A stretch of 64,000 nucleotides of DNA from Pseudomonas sp. P7548 (GCF_013386585.1 NZ_JACARO010000090.1:32375-96374); one strand, 5' to 3'; shown: positions 17,845 to 27,712, counted from the stretch's first letter. The notes: generated by a model not told the origin, from the letters alone. Program-made: numbers and translations.

Positions 17845-18539
17845 TCTTCGACTACAACGTCATTTGGGACGCCATGCCGCTGTACCTCGGCGGCTTGTTG
17901 ACCACCCTGAAACTGCTCGCCATCTCGCTGTTCTTCGGCCTGCTCGCCGCCTTGCCCCTGGGCTTGATGCGTGTGTCCAAGCAGCCGGTGGTCAACGGTG
18001 CAGCCTGGTTGTTCACCTACGTGATCCGCGGCACGCCGATGCTGGTGCAGCTGTTCCTGATCTACTACGGCCTGGCCCAGTTTGACGCGGTGCGCGAAAG
18101 CTTCCTCTGGCCGCTGCTGTCCAGCGCCACGTTCTGTGCGTGCCTGGCGTTTGCGATCAACACCAGCGCCTACACCGCCGAGATCATCGCCGGCAGCCTC
18201 AAGGCCACGCCCAATGGCGAGATCGAAGCCGCCAAGGCCATGGGCATGTCGCGCTACAAGCTGTACCGCCGCATCCTGCTGCCGTCGGCCCTGCGCCGCG
18301 CACTGCCGCAGTACAGCAACGAAGTGATCATGATGCTGCAGACCACCAGCCTGGCCTCCATCGTCACCCTGATCGACATCACCGGTGCCGCGCGCACGGT
18401 GAACGCCCAGTTCTACCTGCCGTTCGAAGCCTACATCACCGCCGGCGTGTTCTACCTGTGCCTGACCTTCATCCTGGTGCGCTTGTTCAAGATGGCCGAA
18501 GGCCGCTGGCTGAGCTACCTGGCCCCACGGAAGCACTGA
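17841..18539 (+). CDS. aotM: arginine/ornithine ABC transporter permease
   Basis: A 232-residue HisM-type permease. The EAA loop reads GEIEAAKAMGMSRYKLYRRILLPSA, which contacts the AotP ATPase. Five hydrophobic helices are predicted. It overlaps aotQ by four bases and is followed after one base by the succinylglutamate-desuccinylase-like gene, so the set is translated in tandem. Corresponds to PA0890. Confidence 0.93.
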   Translation: MIFDYNVIWDAMPLYLGGLLTTLKLLAISLFFGLLAALPLGLMRVSKQPVVNGAAWLFTYVIRGTPMLVQLFLIYYGLAQFDAVRESFLWPLLSSATFCACLAFAINTSAYTAEIIAGSLKATPNGEIEAAKAMGMSRYKLYRRILLPSALRRALPQYSNEVIMMLQTTSLASIVTLIDITGAARTVNAQFYLPFEAYITAGVFYLCLTFILVRLFKMAEGRWLSYLAPRKH

Positions 18540-18540
18540 T

Positions 18541-19653
18541 ATGGAACGTATCGATCATCGGTTGCCCTGGGGTCACCTGGGTTGCGAGCGTCAGCTGAGC
18601 GTGTTCCGTTTCGGCAGTGGCGAGCGCAAGGCCTATATCCAGGCCAGCTTGCACGCCGATGAATTGCCCGGTATGCGCGCCGCGTGGGAGCTGAAAAAAC
18701 GCCTCACCGAGCTGGAACAGCAAGGCGCCCTCAATGGCGTGATCGAGCTGGTACCGGTGGCCAACCCGATGGGCCTGGGGCAGTTGCTGCAAGGCAGCCA
18801 CCAAGGGCGTTTCGAGATCGGTAGCGGCAAGAATTTCAACCGTGATTTCGTCGAGTTGAGCGAACCGGTGGCCGAGTTGCTCAAGGGCAAGCTGGGGGAT
18901 GATCCTCACGCCAACGTGCGCATGATCCGCCAAGCGATGAGCGATGTGCTCAACGCCTTACCGGCGCCGAGCAGTCAGCTGCAAGGCATGCAGCGCTTGT
19001 TGCTCAGCCACGCCTGTACCGCCGACGTGGTGCTCGACCTGCATTGCGACGCCGAAGCCGCACTGCACATGTACGCGCTGCCCCAGCACTGGCCGCAGTG
19101 GCGTTCGCTGTCGGCGCACCTGAATGTCAAGGTCGGCCTGCTGGCGGAAGACTCCGGCGGCAGCTCGTTCGATGAAGCTTGCTCGTTGCCGTGGTTGCGT
19201 TTGTCCCAGGCGTTCCCCGAGGCGCAGGTTCCATTGGCGTGCCTGGCGACTACCCTGGAACTGGGTGGCCAGGCGGACACCGGGCGCGACGAGGCGATCT
19301 TCCACGCTGAAGGCATCCTCGCGTTCCTGGCCGAACAAGGCTTGATCGAAGGCGAATGGCCCGCACCACAATTTGAACCCTGTGAAGGCTTGCCCTTCGA
19401 GGGCACTGAATTGCTGTTCGCCCCTCACGCCGGGGTCATCAGCTACCTGCGTAAAGCCGGTGACTGGATCGAAAAAGGCGAGGCGATTTTTGAAGTGATT
19501 GATCCTCTGACCGACCGCGTGAGCATTGTCTGCGCGGGCACGTCCGGGGTGTTGTTTGCCGTTGAACGGCTACGTTATGCCCAAGCGGGTTTCTGGCTGG
19601 CCAAGGTGGCGGGGCGCGAAGCGCTGCGTCACGGGCGCTTGCTCAACGACTGA
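18541..19653 (+). CDS. succinylglutamate desuccinylase/aspartoacylase family protein in the aot operon
   Basis: A 370-residue zinc carboxypeptidase-like protein of the AstE/AspA family. Visible motifs are SLHADELPGMRAAW (His and Glu as zinc ligands) and VVLDLHCDAEAALHMY (second His). The C-terminal 90 residues form a beta-rich biotinyl/lipoyl-like domain with GVISYLRKAGDWIEKGEAIFEVIDP, common in this branch. The true AstE (aruE) lies at 34619, so this paralogue has a separate job, perhaps deacylation of an imported substrate. The P. aeruginosa counterpart (PA0891) sits in the same operon position and has no assigned function that I know of. Confidence 0.88.
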   Translation: MERIDHRLPWGHLGCERQLSVFRFGSGERKAYIQASLHADELPGMRAAWELKKRLTELEQQGALNGVIELVPVANPMGLGQLLQGSHQGRFEIGSGKNFNRDFVELSEPVAELLKGKLGDDPHANVRMIRQAMSDVLNALPAPSSQLQGMQRLLLSHACTADVVLDLHCDAEAALHMYALPQHWPQWRSLSAHLNVKVGLLAEDSGGSSFDEACSLPWLRLSQAFPEAQVPLACLATTLELGGQADTGRDEAIFHAEGILAFLAEQGLIEGEWPAPQFEPCEGLPFEGTELLFAPHAGVISYLRKAGDWIEKGEAIFEVIDPLTDRVSIVCAGTSGVLFAVERLRYAQAGFWLAKVAGREALRHGRLLND

Positions 19654-19680
19654 CCACCTGTTTTTGTGAGAACCGACCGC

Positions 19681-20445
19681 ATGTACAAACTTGAAGTCCA
19701 AGACCTGCATAAACGCTATGGCAGTCATGAAGTGCTCAAAGGTGTGTCCCTGGCCGCCGCGGCCGGTGATGTGATCAGCATCATCGGTTCCAGTGGTTCG
19801 GGCAAAAGTACCTTTTTGCGCTGCATCAACCTGCTGGAGCAACCCCACGCCGGCAAGATTCTGCTCAACAACGAAGAGCTGAAACTGGTGGCCAACAAGG
19901 ACGGCGCCATGAAGGCTGCCGACCCCAAGCAACTGCAGCGCATGCGTTCGCGCCTGTCCATGGTGTTCCAGCATTTCAACCTGTGGTCCCACATGACCGC
20001 GCTGGAAAACGTGATGGAAGCCCCGGTGCACGTGCTGGGTGTGTCGAAGAAAGAGGCCCGTGAAAAGGCCGAGCATTACCTGGCCAAAGTCGGCGTGGGT
20101 CATCGCAAGGATGCGTTCCCCGGCCACATGTCCGGTGGCGAGCAGCAGCGCGTGGCGATCGCCCGTGCCTTGGCGATGGAGCCTGAGGTGATGCTGTTCG
20201 ACGAACCCACCTCGGCGCTCGACCCGGAGCTGGTCGGCGAAGTGCTCAAGGTGATGCAGGACCTGGCCCAGGAAGGCCGCACCATGGTGGTGGTGACCCA
20301 CGAAATGGGCTTTGCCCGTGAAGTGTCGAACCAGCTGGTGTTCCTGCACAAAGGCATCGTCGAAGAGCGCGGCAACCCGCGTGAAGTGCTGGTGAACCCG
20401 CAGTCCGAGCGTTTGCAGCAGTTCTTGTCCGGCAGTTTGAAATAA
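19681..20445 (+). CDS. aotP: arginine/ornithine ABC transporter ATP-binding protein
   Basis: A 254-residue HisP/GlnQ-type ATPase. Motifs: Walker A GSSGSGKST, Q-loop VFQHFNLW, signature MSGGEQQR, Walker B VMLFDEPTSALD, H-loop VVTHEMGF. It powers uptake through AotQ/AotM. An upstream in-frame GTG at 19666 was rejected because the ATG at 19681 begins the conserved YKLEVQDLHKRYG region. It is the last transporter gene before argR. Confidence 0.95.
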   Translation: MYKLEVQDLHKRYGSHEVLKGVSLAAAAGDVISIIGSSGSGKSTFLRCINLLEQPHAGKILLNNEELKLVANKDGAMKAADPKQLQRMRSRLSMVFQHFNLWSHMTALENVMEAPVHVLGVSKKEAREKAEHYLAKVGVGHRKDAFPGHMSGGEQQRVAIARALAMEPEVMLFDEPTSALDPELVGEVLKVMQDLAQEGRTMVVVTHEMGFAREVSNQLVFLHKGIVEERGNPREVLVNPQSERLQQFLSGSLK

Positions 20446-20510
20446 TCAAGGCTGCTTTTGTGCACTGAAGTAGTGCATGCTTCACAGCCTTGAAATTGAC
20501 CTCAATCCCC

Positions 20511-20600
20511 TGTGGGAGCTGGCTTGCCTGCGATAGCGGTCTATCAGAAACAGATGTGCCCACTGACCGACCGCTATCGCAGGCAAGCCAGCTCCCACAT
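20511..20600. repeat. REPIN (REP doublet)
   Basis: Inverted TGTGGGAGCTGGCTTGCCTG arms with CGATAGCGG inner ends enclose a spacer of about 30 bases, between aotP and argR. In P. aeruginosa argR is co-transcribed with aot; this insertion may reduce read-through. Confidence 0.9.
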
Positions 20601-20691
20601 TGGATCTCCACATGTTTTGAGATTTGTGTTCGTTTACCGGCTAGCATTGGCCTTTGTCTTCATTACCGTTACTCGCTTCGGATAGCTCCCC

Positions 20692-21672
20692 ATGACCGCC
20701 CATCGAATTGGTTTCCTGATTTGGCCCAGCACAAAAGCCCTGACGCTTGCGCTGGCTGAGGAGGCCTTGCGCGTTGCCCAGCGGGTGCATCCGGAAGTGG
20801 TCTACGAGCTGTCATTCCTGCTCGCCGAACCCGCCACCGACGGCGCCTGGCAACTGCCGGGCGAGCCATGGGCCGGCAAGCTGGAAGGGTTCCAGAAGCT
20901 GTTCCTGCTGGCGGACGAACCGCCCACCGTCATCGCTTCGCAACTGAGCACCGCCCTCAAGCAGCTGGTGCGCGCCGGTTGTGTGATCGGCGGCCTGTCG
21001 GCGGGGGTCTACCCGCTGGCCCAGCTCGGCCTGCTCGACGGTTATCGCGCCGCGGTGCACTGGCGCTGGCAGGACGATTTCGCCGAACGTTTCCCCAAGG
21101 TCATCGCCACCAGCCACCTGTTCGATTGGGACCGCGACCGCCTCACCGCCTGTGGCGGCATGTCGGTGCTCGACCTGCTGCTGGCAGTACTGGCCCGTGA
21201 CCATGGCGCCGAACTGGCTGGCGCCGTCTCCGAAGAACTGGTGGTCGAGCGCATCCGCGAAGGCGGCGAGCGTCAGCGTATTCCGCTGCAAAACCGCCTG
21301 GGTTCCAGCCATCCCAAGCTGACCCAGGCGGTTCTGCTGATGGAAGCCAATATCGAAGAGCCGCTGACCACCGACGAAATCGCCCAGCACGTGTGCGTGT
21401 CGCGACGACAACTCGAACGCATCTTCAAGCAATACCTCAATCGCGTCCCCAGCCAGTATTACCTGGAACTGCGCCTGAACAAGGCCCGCCAGATGCTCAT
21501 GCAAACCAGCAAGTCGATCATCCAGATCGGCCTGTCCTGCGGCTTCTCCTCGGGGCCGCATTTCTCCAGCGCCTACCGCAACTTCTTCGGCGCCACCCCC
21601 CGCGAAGACCGCAACCAGCGCCGCAGCAGCAGCCCGTTCGAACTGTCCTCGGTGCCCGCCGAGCGCGGTTGA
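20692..21672 (+). CDS. argR: arginine-responsive AraC-type regulator ArgR
   Basis: A 326-residue Pseudomonas ArgR, unrelated to the E. coli repressor of the same name. It senses arginine and activates aot and aru while repressing arginine synthesis genes. The N-terminal 200 residues form a DJ-1/GATase-like domain in which the nucleophile elbow reads GGLSAGVY, without Cys. The C-terminal 100 residues are an AraC/XylS domain (TTDEIAQHVCVSRRQLERIF and SIIQIGLSCGFSSGPHFSSAY). Its order aotP-argR matches PA0892-PA0893. Its stop lies only six bases from the stop of the convergent toxin-like gene. Confidence 0.94.
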   Translation: MTAHRIGFLIWPSTKALTLALAEEALRVAQRVHPEVVYELSFLLAEPATDGAWQLPGEPWAGKLEGFQKLFLLADEPPTVIASQLSTALKQLVRAGCVIGGLSAGVYPLAQLGLLDGYRAAVHWRWQDDFAERFPKVIATSHLFDWDRDRLTACGGMSVLDLLLAVLARDHGAELAGAVSEELVVERIREGGERQRIPLQNRLGSSHPKLTQAVLLMEANIEEPLTTDEIAQHVCVSRRQLERIFKQYLNRVPSQYYLELRLNKARQMLMQTSKSIIQIGLSCGFSSGPHFSSAYRNFFGATPREDRNQRRSSSPFELSSVPAERG

Positions 21673-21678
21673 GCCGGT

Positions 21679-24600
21679 TCACTCCTCCTGTGGCTGGGCC
21701 TGGGGAGACGGCAGTGGATTGCCGTGTTCGTCCTGAGTGGCTTCGATCACCTGGAACTCGTTGCCCGTGCGCTGGAAGTAGCGCCTGAGCAAGTCCAGGC
21801 TTTCGGGCGACAGCGGGTTGCCGCTCAGGTCGCTGTCATCGTGAAACACAGGAATCATTTCCAGCAGGTCGGGCGGAATCTCCGTAATCAGGTTGTCACT
21901 CAGGTCCAGGGTTTGCAGTTCGGTCAGTTGGAACACCCCTGCGGGCACCGTGCTGATGTGGGTGGCGCGCAAATGCAGTGCCACCAATTGGCTCATGCCG
22001 CTGACGTCAGGAGACAACGTCAGCGGATTGTCGCAAAGGTCGAGAAACTCCATTGCGCTCAAGTCCGCGATGGCCCGTGCACTGTCTGCTGTCAAGGTGA
22101 TTGCACACTCGTTCATTTCCAGGCTGGAGAGCTTGGGCAGGTTGAACAGCGCAGTGGGCAGGGTCTGCAGCTGGCAGCTGCGCACATTCAGTGTCTGCAA
22201 GTTGGGAAAGCAACGCAGCGTGCCGTCCAGCGACGTGGTCGTGCCGTCGCCGTTCATTTCGAACCGTGAGATATGTTCAAGCCGTGCACTCAGCTGTGGC
22301 AACGCGCCCATGATCGGTGTATCGAGGTTCAGGCTGTGGGTGAGTTCATCGTCGAGGCTTTCATCGTCTTCTGCGCTTTCGCGGCGCCATGCTTGCTCCA
22401 GCAGTGTTTTGAAAGCACGTCGTTGCAATTGCTCCCGGGCTTGTGTGTCCTCATCCAAGGGGATGTCCAGGATGGGATGGCGTTGCGGAACGTCCAGGAC
22501 CCAGTGCTCCAGGTCCGTCGTCAGTTGTTCATACTCGGCTTCCAGGTGCGTCAGGTAGGCGGCGACCTCATCCATGTGCCCGGGTAGCGTGAAGACAAAC
22601 CGGTCCGCTTCTTTTTCCAACAGCAGCGGGTACAGCGCCTCGACCCTTTCACGTTCGGTCGTCGGGCTTTGGGCGTTGAAGAATTCACCGGTGCGTTGGC
22701 AGTAGGCCTTGATCAGGTCCAGGCTGCGGCGCGACAACGGGTTGGCATAGAGGTTGAAACGGTGAGTGGCGGTGACAGGCAGCGTAAAGCTGGCCTCGGG
22801 CAGTTCGGTAATGGCGTTGTGGCTTAGGTTGATGGCCATCGGGCGGTCCTGGGTCAACAAGCCCGGAGGAACTTCTCGCAGGCCGGTGCCTTGCAGCGAA
22901 ATATCCTTCAAGTGGGCCAGGCGCTGAAAGTCCACCACCAGGCCCAGAGGGTTGTAGGACAGGTCCAGGTGCTCCAGGCGCGTCATCCCCGCGAGTGCAT
23001 TCCTGCTGGTCTGCGACAGTGTGATGCCGCAGCGCGTCAGGCCCAGGTGCGTGAGCTTGGGCAGGTCGAACACCGAGGCGGGAATGTCCCCCAGCTGTGC
23101 GTTCTGGATACTGAGAATGTCCAGTGCAGTGAAGCTCTTGAGAAAGGCCTCCGGCTGCATGGGGGCGCCGTTGCCTTCAAGGCTCAGGTAACCGATGTGG
23201 TTGAACTGTGCGCTCAGTGTCGGCAGGTCGCCGGCCAGGGCTGCGGGCAAGTTCAAGGCATGGATCAAGCGCGTATCCTGGGGTGTTTCCCGGCGCCAGC
23301 TGTTTTCCAGCACGCGGTGCAGCGACTGACGCCTGGCGTGTTCCAGCCCGGAGAGTCCCGGAGCACTCGACCAGCCTGTCAATTCGCTCTGCAAGGTCTT
23401 CAGCTCGTCTGCCAGCCGTGCCAGTTCGCGCCGCCCGGCTTCGATGTCGCCCGGCAGGCTGAAGATGAATTGATTGAGGGCATCATGACTGAGCGAGGGA
23501 TACAGCAGGCGCGCGTCTCGTTGGTCAACCTCGGCAGCGTCGGCCTCCCAGTGGATGCCATGCTGTTGGTAATAGGCTTTGATGCGCTCCAGTGTGGGCT
23601 GCGTAAGCGGGTTACCCGAAAGGTCGAAGCGTTGGCTGGCCGCAGGTGGCAGTTCAAACAGGCTCGGCGGCAGATCGCGCAGTTGGTTGCCGCTCAAAAA
23701 GACAGTCTCCAGGTCGGGCAGGTTGAGCAGGCCCACGGGCATGTGCTCAATGCCCGTCTCGGACAGGTCCAGGTCTTGCAGGTCACGCATGGCTTGAAGG
23801 TCTGGCACTTGCCCCAAGGGGTTCTGATGCAGGTTGAGCCCCTGCAGGTCGCTCAGGGCGGCCAGGCGCGCGGCGCTGGCGGTGCTGAGAGTGATACGGC
23901 AGTTATCCAGGCTCACGATGCGCAGATGAGGCAGGTTGTTGATTGAGGGCGGGAGGTCGCCGAGGGGGATGTCCCTGATTTCGAGGTGGCGCAGGCTTGG
24001 AAAGGCCTCGATAAAACGCGCAACCCCCAACGTGCCGTCGGCGCCGATCAACGTCAGGGAGGAGACGTGTATCAGCGGGTGATCGAGCGTCGGCAGTTCG
24101 CCGAGGATCGGCCACCTCAAACGCAGCGTGAAGCCGTCGCGCGCCGGGTCCTCGTAGTAGTTGTCAGCCTCGGTTTCCCGACGCCAGCAGCGCCGCAGTT
24201 GCTCGGCGATATGCGCGCGGTTTTGTCGCTCATAACGACGCCGGCTCGGGCTCAGCGGTGTGCCAGTGTCGGGATGTTGCGAGGGCAGGGTGCGTTGCCA
24301 GGTGGCCAGCGACGTGTCCAGGTCCTGATATTCGGTTTCCAGCAAGGCGAGTGCCGCGCTGGCGTCGCCGGGAGGCGCGGGCAATTGGTCGATCAACTGC
24401 TGGGCTTGTTGCTCGTTCAGAATCGGAAACAGGCTGCGAGCGCGTTGCAACGGCGTCGCAGGCTGGGCCGGGGCAGCAGGTTCTGCGGTGTAGCCCTCGG
24501 TGTTGCCGAGCAGGCGCAGGGTTTCGAGGCGCACAGGGCGCGATTGAGGGGTGTCCATCTGGGCACGTACCACTTCGCGTGGCAGCGGCTGGTGTGCCAG

Positions 24601-27546
24601 GCGTCTTCGCAGCTCGGGGCCGTCATGGATGTCGATGTTCAACGCCTGGCGTTGCTTATCAGGCAGGGCGTGGAGGATCGCGCTGTACAGGTCGGTTTCC
24701 CCGGATAAGGTTTGGCTGCCGTCATGGGGCACGTACAGGCCGGAACCCAGGCGCACCAGTGTGCGACGGATCGGGGCATCAGCCGGGCCGATGCTGTTCC
24801 ACAAGGCCCCTTCGTGGCGGTGGTGGCGTGCGTCCAGCCGGACTTGATCCGACCAGCCAGGTTGCAGCCGCAGGGAGTTGAGGATCAGCCGATCGCTGTC
24901 GACACTGCGTTGTGAGGTGAGATACAGGCCCTCATAGGCCCGATTGAGGCGCACCTCATCCAGGGCTGCCTGGGCCAGCTCCGCCAGGCGCGCAGGCGTG
25001 CGGCGCTGGTCGAGGGTTTCGAGTTCGGCGCCGCTGGCATCGCCTGCCAGTCGCTGCGCTACGCTGGCGGGCAGGCCGGCCGTGGTGTGCTGAATCTGCC
25101 GCGCGTCAGGTGTTGGCGCAGAGGGCAGGGCCCCATAGCGGGAGTCGAACAAGGCCGCACGTTGGTGTTCGGCCCTTTGCGCCAGTGTTTGACGCAGTTG
25201 CCGGCTGCGAACGTCCAGGCTCAACTGCGGGTCGCCGATGCGTTCGTCGAATTGAACGCGTAGTTCATCCGGGGTGAGGCTCTGGAGGATGGTCTTGAGC
25301 AAGTCGCCGTTTTTCAACTGCGCTTCATGGATTTGCACCCGGGGTTTGCGCGTGTCACCAAAGGACCAGGTGACCTGGCCCCGGCTGTCAAGAAAGAGCA
25401 GTGACTTGTCTTGCGGCCAGTTGCCGTAAGTGGTCAGCAGTTGCAATGTGTCCTGGGGGTCGATGCTGCCGTATACCGCCGGGTCGTCGCTGCGCAAGCT
25501 GTCGATCAGGCGTGTGAGGTCACGGTCTATGCGCAGGCGTGCAAGGCTGTCGTCCAGTAAGGGCGGCAGGGGCAGGCTGTTGACGTGCACCTTGCGCAGG
25601 GCGTCTTCCTGTACGCCACTGATGCCCAGGGCCTGTTCACGGTCTACCTGGCTCAACCCCTCGGCCTTGTGGCCCAGGCGCTGCAGCAGGGTGCTGCGGT
25701 CCCATTGCAGGGGGCGCTCCAGTTCGGTGTGCCAGATGCCTGCGCCGTTATGCCGAACCAGGGGTTGATAGGCCTCTGGGCGTGTGGGGTGTTTGAGGCG
25801 GTAGTGCGTACTGTGTTCAACCGGTTCCACGGCGTACAGCTTGTCATCCAGGGGCAGGATCAATTCGCCACGCACGGTGTGCAAACCGTGTTCGTTGATA
25901 CCCAGGCGAGGTGGCAAGCTGAGGTCGCGTTGATAGGCGCTGAGGTCGGGTTTCCAGTAACGGCTGTTGCCGTTGGCGAGGGTCACCGGTTTGAAGCGGT
26001 CGATGAACGCCACCACCTGTGTCGGTAGCACCTTGCGCAGTTCGGCGATGCCGATCGTGCTGCCCACGCCGAAGGCACCCAGTTCCACCAGGGATTGCAG
26101 CACACCCATCAAGTGGGTGAAGGCCTCCCGCGTAGTGTTTTCTGCCCAGTCGATGACGCCCTCGAATACCTCGTCGAGCAGTTGATAGGCCATATAGCCC
26201 AGCATCAACTCTCCCAGTCCCGGAATAAACGGGGCGACTATCAGTAAGGCTGCGTTGAGGATGGACGACGCGACATTGACGAACGAGTCCCACAGCGCCC
26301 AGCGGGCATTGCGGTCGACGTCGGCCGTCGACACGGCCTGGGTTCGCGCATCGTTGAGAATCTGGTTGAGCCTTTGCTGATAGGCGTGTTGCCACGGCTC
26401 ACCCTGGATCACGTCTGCGGCAAAGCGCAGCCTGGGGGCATCGGTCGGCTGATTGCGCCACGGCGCCAGGTTGCTGCCACGCTCGGGCGGGTGCCAGGTG
26501 ACTCGGCCCAGGCGCTGGCTCAGGTCGGCAAAAAAGCGCCCACGCTGGTCATGGGCGACGAAACGGCTGAAAAAAGCCTGGTAATCGGTGCTGCGCAACT
26601 GCTGCGTGAGGGCCTGCTTGAACGCCAGTGGCGATGCATATTCCTTGAGCGGATGCTGCGGGTCGTCCGGTATATAGGCCAGCAGGCGCTGCACGGAGCG
26701 GATGTGTTCCAGGTCGGGGGCGAGCAGCAGGATGCCGGTCAGCGGCACGTCCATCATCGTTAAAGCGTGGCAGCGCAGCGCCAGGTTACCCAGCTTCAGC
26801 GTGGGGCGCCCTTCCAGCAGTTCTTGCACCTGCTGTGCAAAGTCGTCACCGATGTCGCCCCGCGCACGGGCCAGTTGCAGGGCCCCCCGCAAGGCCGCTT
26901 TCTGGCTGACGGTTACCTTGTGCTCAAGCACCGCTGCGCTGACAGGTTCGTCGAGGCCCAGTTGCTCGCGCAAATAGCGTTGGTAGCGCGCGCCGATATC
27001 CAGTTCGCGGCACAGGCGGGTGAAGGTGCTCACACTGATTTTTTCGCGGATCCCGGGCAGCGTGTCGAACTGGCCGGTATCGGAGGGTGTGGTGATGAAC
27101 GTCGAGGCGGGTTCGAAGGCGCCTTCAAGGGTTTCGTCGTGTTCGAAGTTATGCAAGGCCGCGTCCAGCAACGACACGGTCCAGGTGCGCGCAGCCCCGG
27201 AAGGGATCGAAAACCAGGGGACGTGCTGGGGGATGTACAGGCGCAGAAACACGGTTTCACTGTTGAGGTTCAGGCCGTGGCGCGTTTTCAGGGCCTGTTC
27301 AAGTACCTGACGGGCAAAGTCCTTGGGACCTTTGACGTGTTTGAGTGCGTCATCCACTGCATTTTGAGCGTTCCAGTGCTCCGCGTTCAGGCGCTTGAGC
27401 GCGGCGTTGGCGGGCAATGGCCGGGGTTGGGCGCGGGCCAGGGCGTGCTGTTTGGCGCTGGAGGCCTTGCCTATCCAGCTTGGGATGGCGTTTCGGAGAA
27501 GCTGGTAGTGGCTGTCGGGCTGGCGGGAGGAGGAGGGTGTGCTCAT
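21679..27546 (-). CDS. giant DUF6543-type toxin-like protein with three leucine-rich-repeat modules
   Basis: A 1,955-residue protein. The N-terminal 1,000 residues resemble the DUF6543/dermonecrotic-toxin-like region of large Pseudomonas proteins and include a hydrophobic hairpin near residues 420-470 (NAALLIVAPFIPGLGELMLGYM) that could insert into a membrane. From about residues 1040, 1345 and 1640 the same module repeats three times: LFP/LYP...LPG, a helical stretch ending WRRE, a line resembling LGELPTL...H(I/V)..L.L.G, about seven leucine-rich repeats, then a DLSGNPL cap. Related proteins usually end in an NEL ubiquitin-ligase domain with a CxD motif; here the chain stops 35 residues after the third cap and no NEL is seen. 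ATG 27546 was chosen over an upstream TTG. There is no signal peptide. Family assignment is from memory. Confidence 0.75.
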   Translation of the reverse strand: MSTPSSSRQPDSHYQLLRNAIPSWIGKASSAKQHALARAQPRPLPANAALKRLNAEHWNAQNAVDDALKHVKGPKDFARQVLEQALKTRHGLNLNSETVFLRLYIPQHVPWFSIPSGAARTWTVSLLDAALHNFEHDETLEGAFEPASTFITTPSDTGQFDTLPGIREKISVSTFTRLCRELDIGARYQRYLREQLGLDEPVSAAVLEHKVTVSQKAALRGALQLARARGDIGDDFAQQVQELLEGRPTLKLGNLALRCHALTMMDVPLTGILLLAPDLEHIRSVQRLLAYIPDDPQHPLKEYASPLAFKQALTQQLRSTDYQAFFSRFVAHDQRGRFFADLSQRLGRVTWHPPERGSNLAPWRNQPTDAPRLRFAADVIQGEPWQHAYQQRLNQILNDARTQAVSTADVDRNARWALWDSFVNVASSILNAALLIVAPFIPGLGELMLGYMAYQLLDEVFEGVIDWAENTTREAFTHLMGVLQSLVELGAFGVGSTIGIAELRKVLPTQVVAFIDRFKPVTLANGNSRYWKPDLSAYQRDLSLPPRLGINEHGLHTVRGELILPLDDKLYAVEPVEHSTHYRLKHPTRPEAYQPLVRHNGAGIWHTELERPLQWDRSTLLQRLGHKAEGLSQVDREQALGISGVQEDALRKVHVNSLPLPPLLDDSLARLRIDRDLTRLIDSLRSDDPAVYGSIDPQDTLQLLTTYGNWPQDKSLLFLDSRGQVTWSFGDTRKPRVQIHEAQLKNGDLLKTILQSLTPDELRVQFDERIGDPQLSLDVRSRQLRQTLAQRAEHQRAALFDSRYGALPSAPTPDARQIQHTTAGLPASVAQRLAGDASGAELETLDQRRTPARLAELAQAALDEVRLNRAYEGLYLTSQRSVDSDRLILNSLRLQPGWSDQVRLDARHHRHEGALWNSIGPADAPIRRTLVRLGSGLYVPHDGSQTLSGETDLYSAILHALPDKQRQALNIDIHDGPELRRRLAHQPLPREVVRAQMDTPQSRPVRLETLRLLGNTEGYTAEPAAPAQPATPLQRARSLFPILNEQQAQQLIDQLPAPPGDASAALALLETEYQDLDTSLATWQRTLPSQHPDTGTPLSPSRRRYERQNRAHIAEQLRRCWRRETEADNYYEDPARDGFTLRLRWPILGELPTLDHPLIHVSSLTLIGADGTLGVARFIEAFPSLRHLEIRDIPLGDLPPSINNLPHLRIVSLDNCRITLSTASAARLAALSDLQGLNLHQNPLGQVPDLQAMRDLQDLDLSETGIEHMPVGLLNLPDLETVFLSGNQLRDLPPSLFELPPAASQRFDLSGNPLTQPTLERIKAYYQQHGIHWEADAAEVDQRDARLLYPSLSHDALNQFIFSLPGDIEAGRRELARLADELKTLQSELTGWSSAPGLSGLEHARRQSLHRVLENSWRRETPQDTRLIHALNLPAALAGDLPTLSAQFNHIGYLSLEGNGAPMQPEAFLKSFTALDILSIQNAQLGDIPASVFDLPKLTHLGLTRCGITLSQTSRNALAGMTRLEHLDLSYNPLGLVVDFQRLAHLKDISLQGTGLREVPPGLLTQDRPMAINLSHNAITELPEASFTLPVTATHRFNLYANPLSRRSLDLIKAYCQRTGEFFNAQSPTTERERVEALYPLLLEKEADRFVFTLPGHMDEVAAYLTHLEAEYEQLTTDLEHWVLDVPQRHPILDIPLDEDTQAREQLQRRAFKTLLEQAWRRESAEDDESLDDELTHSLNLDTPIMGALPQLSARLEHISRFEMNGDGTTTSLDGTLRCFPNLQTLNVRSCQLQTLPTALFNLPKLSSLEMNECAITLTADSARAIADLSAMEFLDLCDNPLTLSPDVSGMSQLVALHLRATHISTVPAGVFQLTELQTLDLSDNLITEIPPDLLEMIPVFHDDSDLSGNPLSPESLDLLRRYFQRTGNEFQVIEATQDEHGNPLPSPQAQPQEE

Positions 27547-27645
27547 GCTCAATCTCTGATGGCAGGAAAGCACATCAGTAGATCAGCGTGTTTCACCCCG
27601 TCGGCTCTAGATAGTTAGTTTAAACTGCGCCATTGCGATGGTATT

Positions 27646-27712
27646 TGTCGCATTGGCGTAAACCCGCCAAAATCGCGGGTTGGCGCTATAAGAAGTTGTC
27701 GCTTGGCGACAA
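27646..27712 (+). promoter_or_regulatory. two ArgR half-sites in the aruC promoter region
   Basis: TGTCGC-ATTGGCGT-AA at 27646-27661 and TGTCGC-TTGGCGAC-AA at 27697-27712 both match the Pseudomonas ArgR half-site TGTCGC-N8-AA without mismatch. They are direct repeats 51 bases apart (about five helical turns), 79-145 bases upstream of aruC. ArgR activation of the aru operon is established in P. aeruginosa. Confidence 0.75.
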
